A DNA stretch of 59,681 bases from SIG701 sp045611685 (GTDB lineage Bacteria > Bacillota > Clostridia > Oscillospirales > CAG-272): the NCBI GenBank assembly GCA_045611685.1, contig JAZKXO010000087.1:1-59681 (forward strand). Reading direction: 5' to 3'. Shown piece after piece: positions 58,355-59,681 of this stretch. Each line of letters begins with the position of its first letter. Positions within the stretch are counted from its first letter, which is position 1. The translations under genes were made by a program, and so were the position numbers. Below the pieces are notes generated by a model that was not told the DNA's origin, made no database searches, and was given only the letters and a program-made list of their open reading frames with translations.

Positions 58355-59681
58355 CCGTCAGGACCTCTTCCACCTTCAAAAAATACGTCATCGGGTTCAC
58401 CGTTTCGCCGTTTTCCAACACCTCAAAGTGCAAGCAAGGTCCCGTCACGTCCCCTGTCATACCCAATGTGGCAATCGGCTGTCCCGCTGTCACACATTCA
58501 CCTTCCGTAACCATGTACGTATCCAAATGGGCATACTTCGTCTGCAAACCGTTGCCGTGATCGATCACGATCATCATACCGTACCCGCCCTTGTATCCCC
58601 TTTCTTCACAAAGCATCACCTTGCCTGCCGCCGTGGCACACACCGTGTCGCCCACCACGCCGCCGATATCGATACCACGATGAAACGTTCCCCAACGGTA
58701 GCCATAACTTGCCGTTACACTGGTATTCTCTTCGCTGAGCGGCCAGAGGAATCCCGTTTCCTCTTCCCCCGTAGGAGGCGGAGTCGTCGTTTCGGTCACA
58801 GGAGTGGAAAACAGCGGCTGTGTCACCATGGGAATGGCGGGCGATACCTCTTCACGTCCCGCCACCACACCGCCGACACACACCGCTCCCGTGAGCAATA
58901 CGGCGGCAATCACCACCGAAATCACCGTCACCGCACGGCGGGGTGATGCGTGGCTCACCACCCAAAACCGCTCTTTCACACGGCGGGTGTTTCCTGCCAT
59001 CGCGGTGGTGAAACGGTCGGTTATGCCACGCGTAGCACACATCAAATACAATACGGTGGACAAATAGGACGCCGCATCGCCGCCCGTCTTTTTCACCGCC
59101 GCCACGTCGCAAGACGTTTCACAGGTTTCACAAACGCGGCGATATATCCCATAAACAAACGGGTTAAACCAACAGACACACCGCACAAGCAACGCGAGCG
59201 GTTTCAACACCAAGTCGCCGCGATGCAAATGCGCCGTTTCATGTGCCAGCACGTGCCGCTGTTGGGCATCATCCAACGCACAAGACGGCAGATACAATGT
59301 GGGGCGAATCATCCCCACCAACAGCGGCGAGGATACCGCATCCCCCACGCGCACCCGCACGCGGCGGGTGGTGAACTCCCGCAACAACAGGCTTTCCCCC
59401 ACCACGGTTTCGCGCCGCAATCGCCGCATGGTCACCGCGTGTTTCACAAGGTAAGCGCCAAACAAAGCCGCCGCCACTGCCAGCCACACAAAGGCAAACA
59501 CATCTCCCCACGTCACCTGCGGCAGATCGGTTACCGTGGGCGGCGGCAACGGAGTCTGTGCCGTTTTGACAATACGCACCGTGATCGTTTCCGACGAAAC
59601 GGGCATCACAGGCACGGTGTCTTTCCACACAAACCGCAACGGCAGCACGCAGGCGAGCAACGCCACCAGCCAGGCATAATA
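58335..59681 (-). CDS. BlaR1-like M56 metallopeptidase fused to M23 peptidase (5' end outside window)
   Basis: The frame is open to the right edge, so the start is missing; 448 residues are visible. Order: a membrane helix at the edge (YYAWLVALLACVLP), a second helix near 50-70, the M56 zinc motif HETAH in VLAHETAHLHRGDLVLKPL, further BlaR1-type helices, another helix near 250 (VISVVIAAVLLTGAVCVGGV), then a Thr/Pro linker and an M23 domain with HRGIDIGG, KYAHLD and CLHFEV. The first His of the usual HxH is Cys. BlaR1 proteins sense cell-wall signals and cleave a repressor; an M23 sensor in place of a penicillin-binding domain is unusual. Confidence 0.85.
   Translation of the reverse strand, partial: YYAWLVALLACVLPLRFVWKDTVPVMPVSSETITVRIVKTAQTPLPPPTVTDLPQVTWGDVFAFVWLAVAAALFGAYLVKHAVTMRRLRRETVVGESLLLREFTTRRVRVRVGDAVSSPLLVGMIRPTLYLPSCALDDAQQRHVLAHETAHLHRGDLVLKPLALLVRCVCWFNPFVYGIYRRVCETCETSCDVAAVKKTGGDAASYLSTVLYLMCATRGITDRFTTAMAGNTRRVKERFWVVSHASPRRAVTVISVVIAAVLLTGAVCVGGVVAGREEVSPAIPMVTQPLFSTPVTETTTPPPTGEEETGFLWPLSEENTSVTASYGYRWGTFHRGIDIGGVVGDTVCATAAGKVMLCEERGYKGGYGMMIVIDHGNGLQTKYAHLDTYMVTEGECVTAGQPIATLGMTGDVTGPCLHFEVLENGETVNPMTYFLKVEEVLTDDAVCD

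Overview
The window looks like chromosomal DNA of an anaerobic, spore-forming member of the Clostridia (Bacillota), probably an uncultured gut-type lineage. Pointers are a SipL-like spore coat/cortex protein (three SPOCS domains plus LysM), an SLH-anchored S-layer protein, a two-subunit transketolase, FeoA/FeoB with a DtxR-type regulator, a flavodiiron protein with rubredoxins, strong TTGACA-N17-TATAAT promoters, purine-rich ribosome binding sites, and moderately GC-rich genes whose codon bias leaves very long empty reading frames on the opposite strand. No rRNA operon, CRISPR array or recognisable transposase is present. The species cannot be named from the sequence.

Layout. 1-4.1 kb (+): 3' part of a Ca2+-type P-ATPase, a MazF-type RNase without a partner, and an SPFH membrane protein followed by a 54-residue ribbon-helix-helix protein whose likely operator overlaps the promoter. 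4.1-7.2 kb (-): split transketolase and a HAD-DUF436 fusion. 7.3-8.7 kb (+): tRNA-Ser(GCU), a GH13 remnant and a VanY-type carboxypeptidase lipoprotein. 8.8-21.0 kb (-): a seven-gene glycan-uptake operon with a 1047-residue binding protein, two permease pairs, an NHL/TPR/Yip1 membrane protein and a DUF5696 protein. 21.9-29.9 kb: ROK sugar kinase, SipL-like protein, S-layer protein, divergent UDP-GlcNAc 2-epimerase and a YugP protease. 29.9-35.4 kb (-): RluA-type pseudouridine synthase and a GldA/GldF/GldG/DUF4340 ABC system. 35.6-40.8 kb (+): gpmI, pgeF, tldD, pmbA. 40.9-46.3 kb (-): MATE exporter, ZIP transporter, rubredoxin, multidomain flavodiiron protein and D-lactate dehydrogenase. 46.5-48.1 kb (-): a vWA/SLH surface protein broken into two frames. 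48.4-51.6 kb: DtxR-family regulator divergent from feoA-feoB and a small FeoB-associated protein, with two near-identical DtxR-like palindromes.

From about 52.45 to 57.55 kb the sequence becomes distinctly AT-rich and looks like an acquired island. It holds a metalloprotease-like lipoprotein, a UPF0324/YeiH transporter, an HNH-type protein and a DUF4353 lipoprotein. The three minus-strand island genes and the next gene (C39-like peptidase) each end in the same element of about 64 bp, in the same orientation, each followed by its own terminator. This direct-repeat-delimited array of single-gene modules is the strongest candidate here for something undescribed. The window closes (-) with a BlaR1-like M56 protein fused to an M23 domain, cut by the right edge, overlapping the C39-like lipoprotein gene.

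Functional links. The glycan operon has no ATPase of its own and probably borrows a shared one; the nearby ROK kinase could phosphorylate the imported sugar. UDP-ManNAc made by the epimerase could feed the cell-wall polymer that SLH domains bind. The Feo genes and DtxR regulator form an iron-response unit, and the flavodiiron protein, rubredoxin and D-lactate dehydrogenase fit an oxygen-sensitive fermenter.
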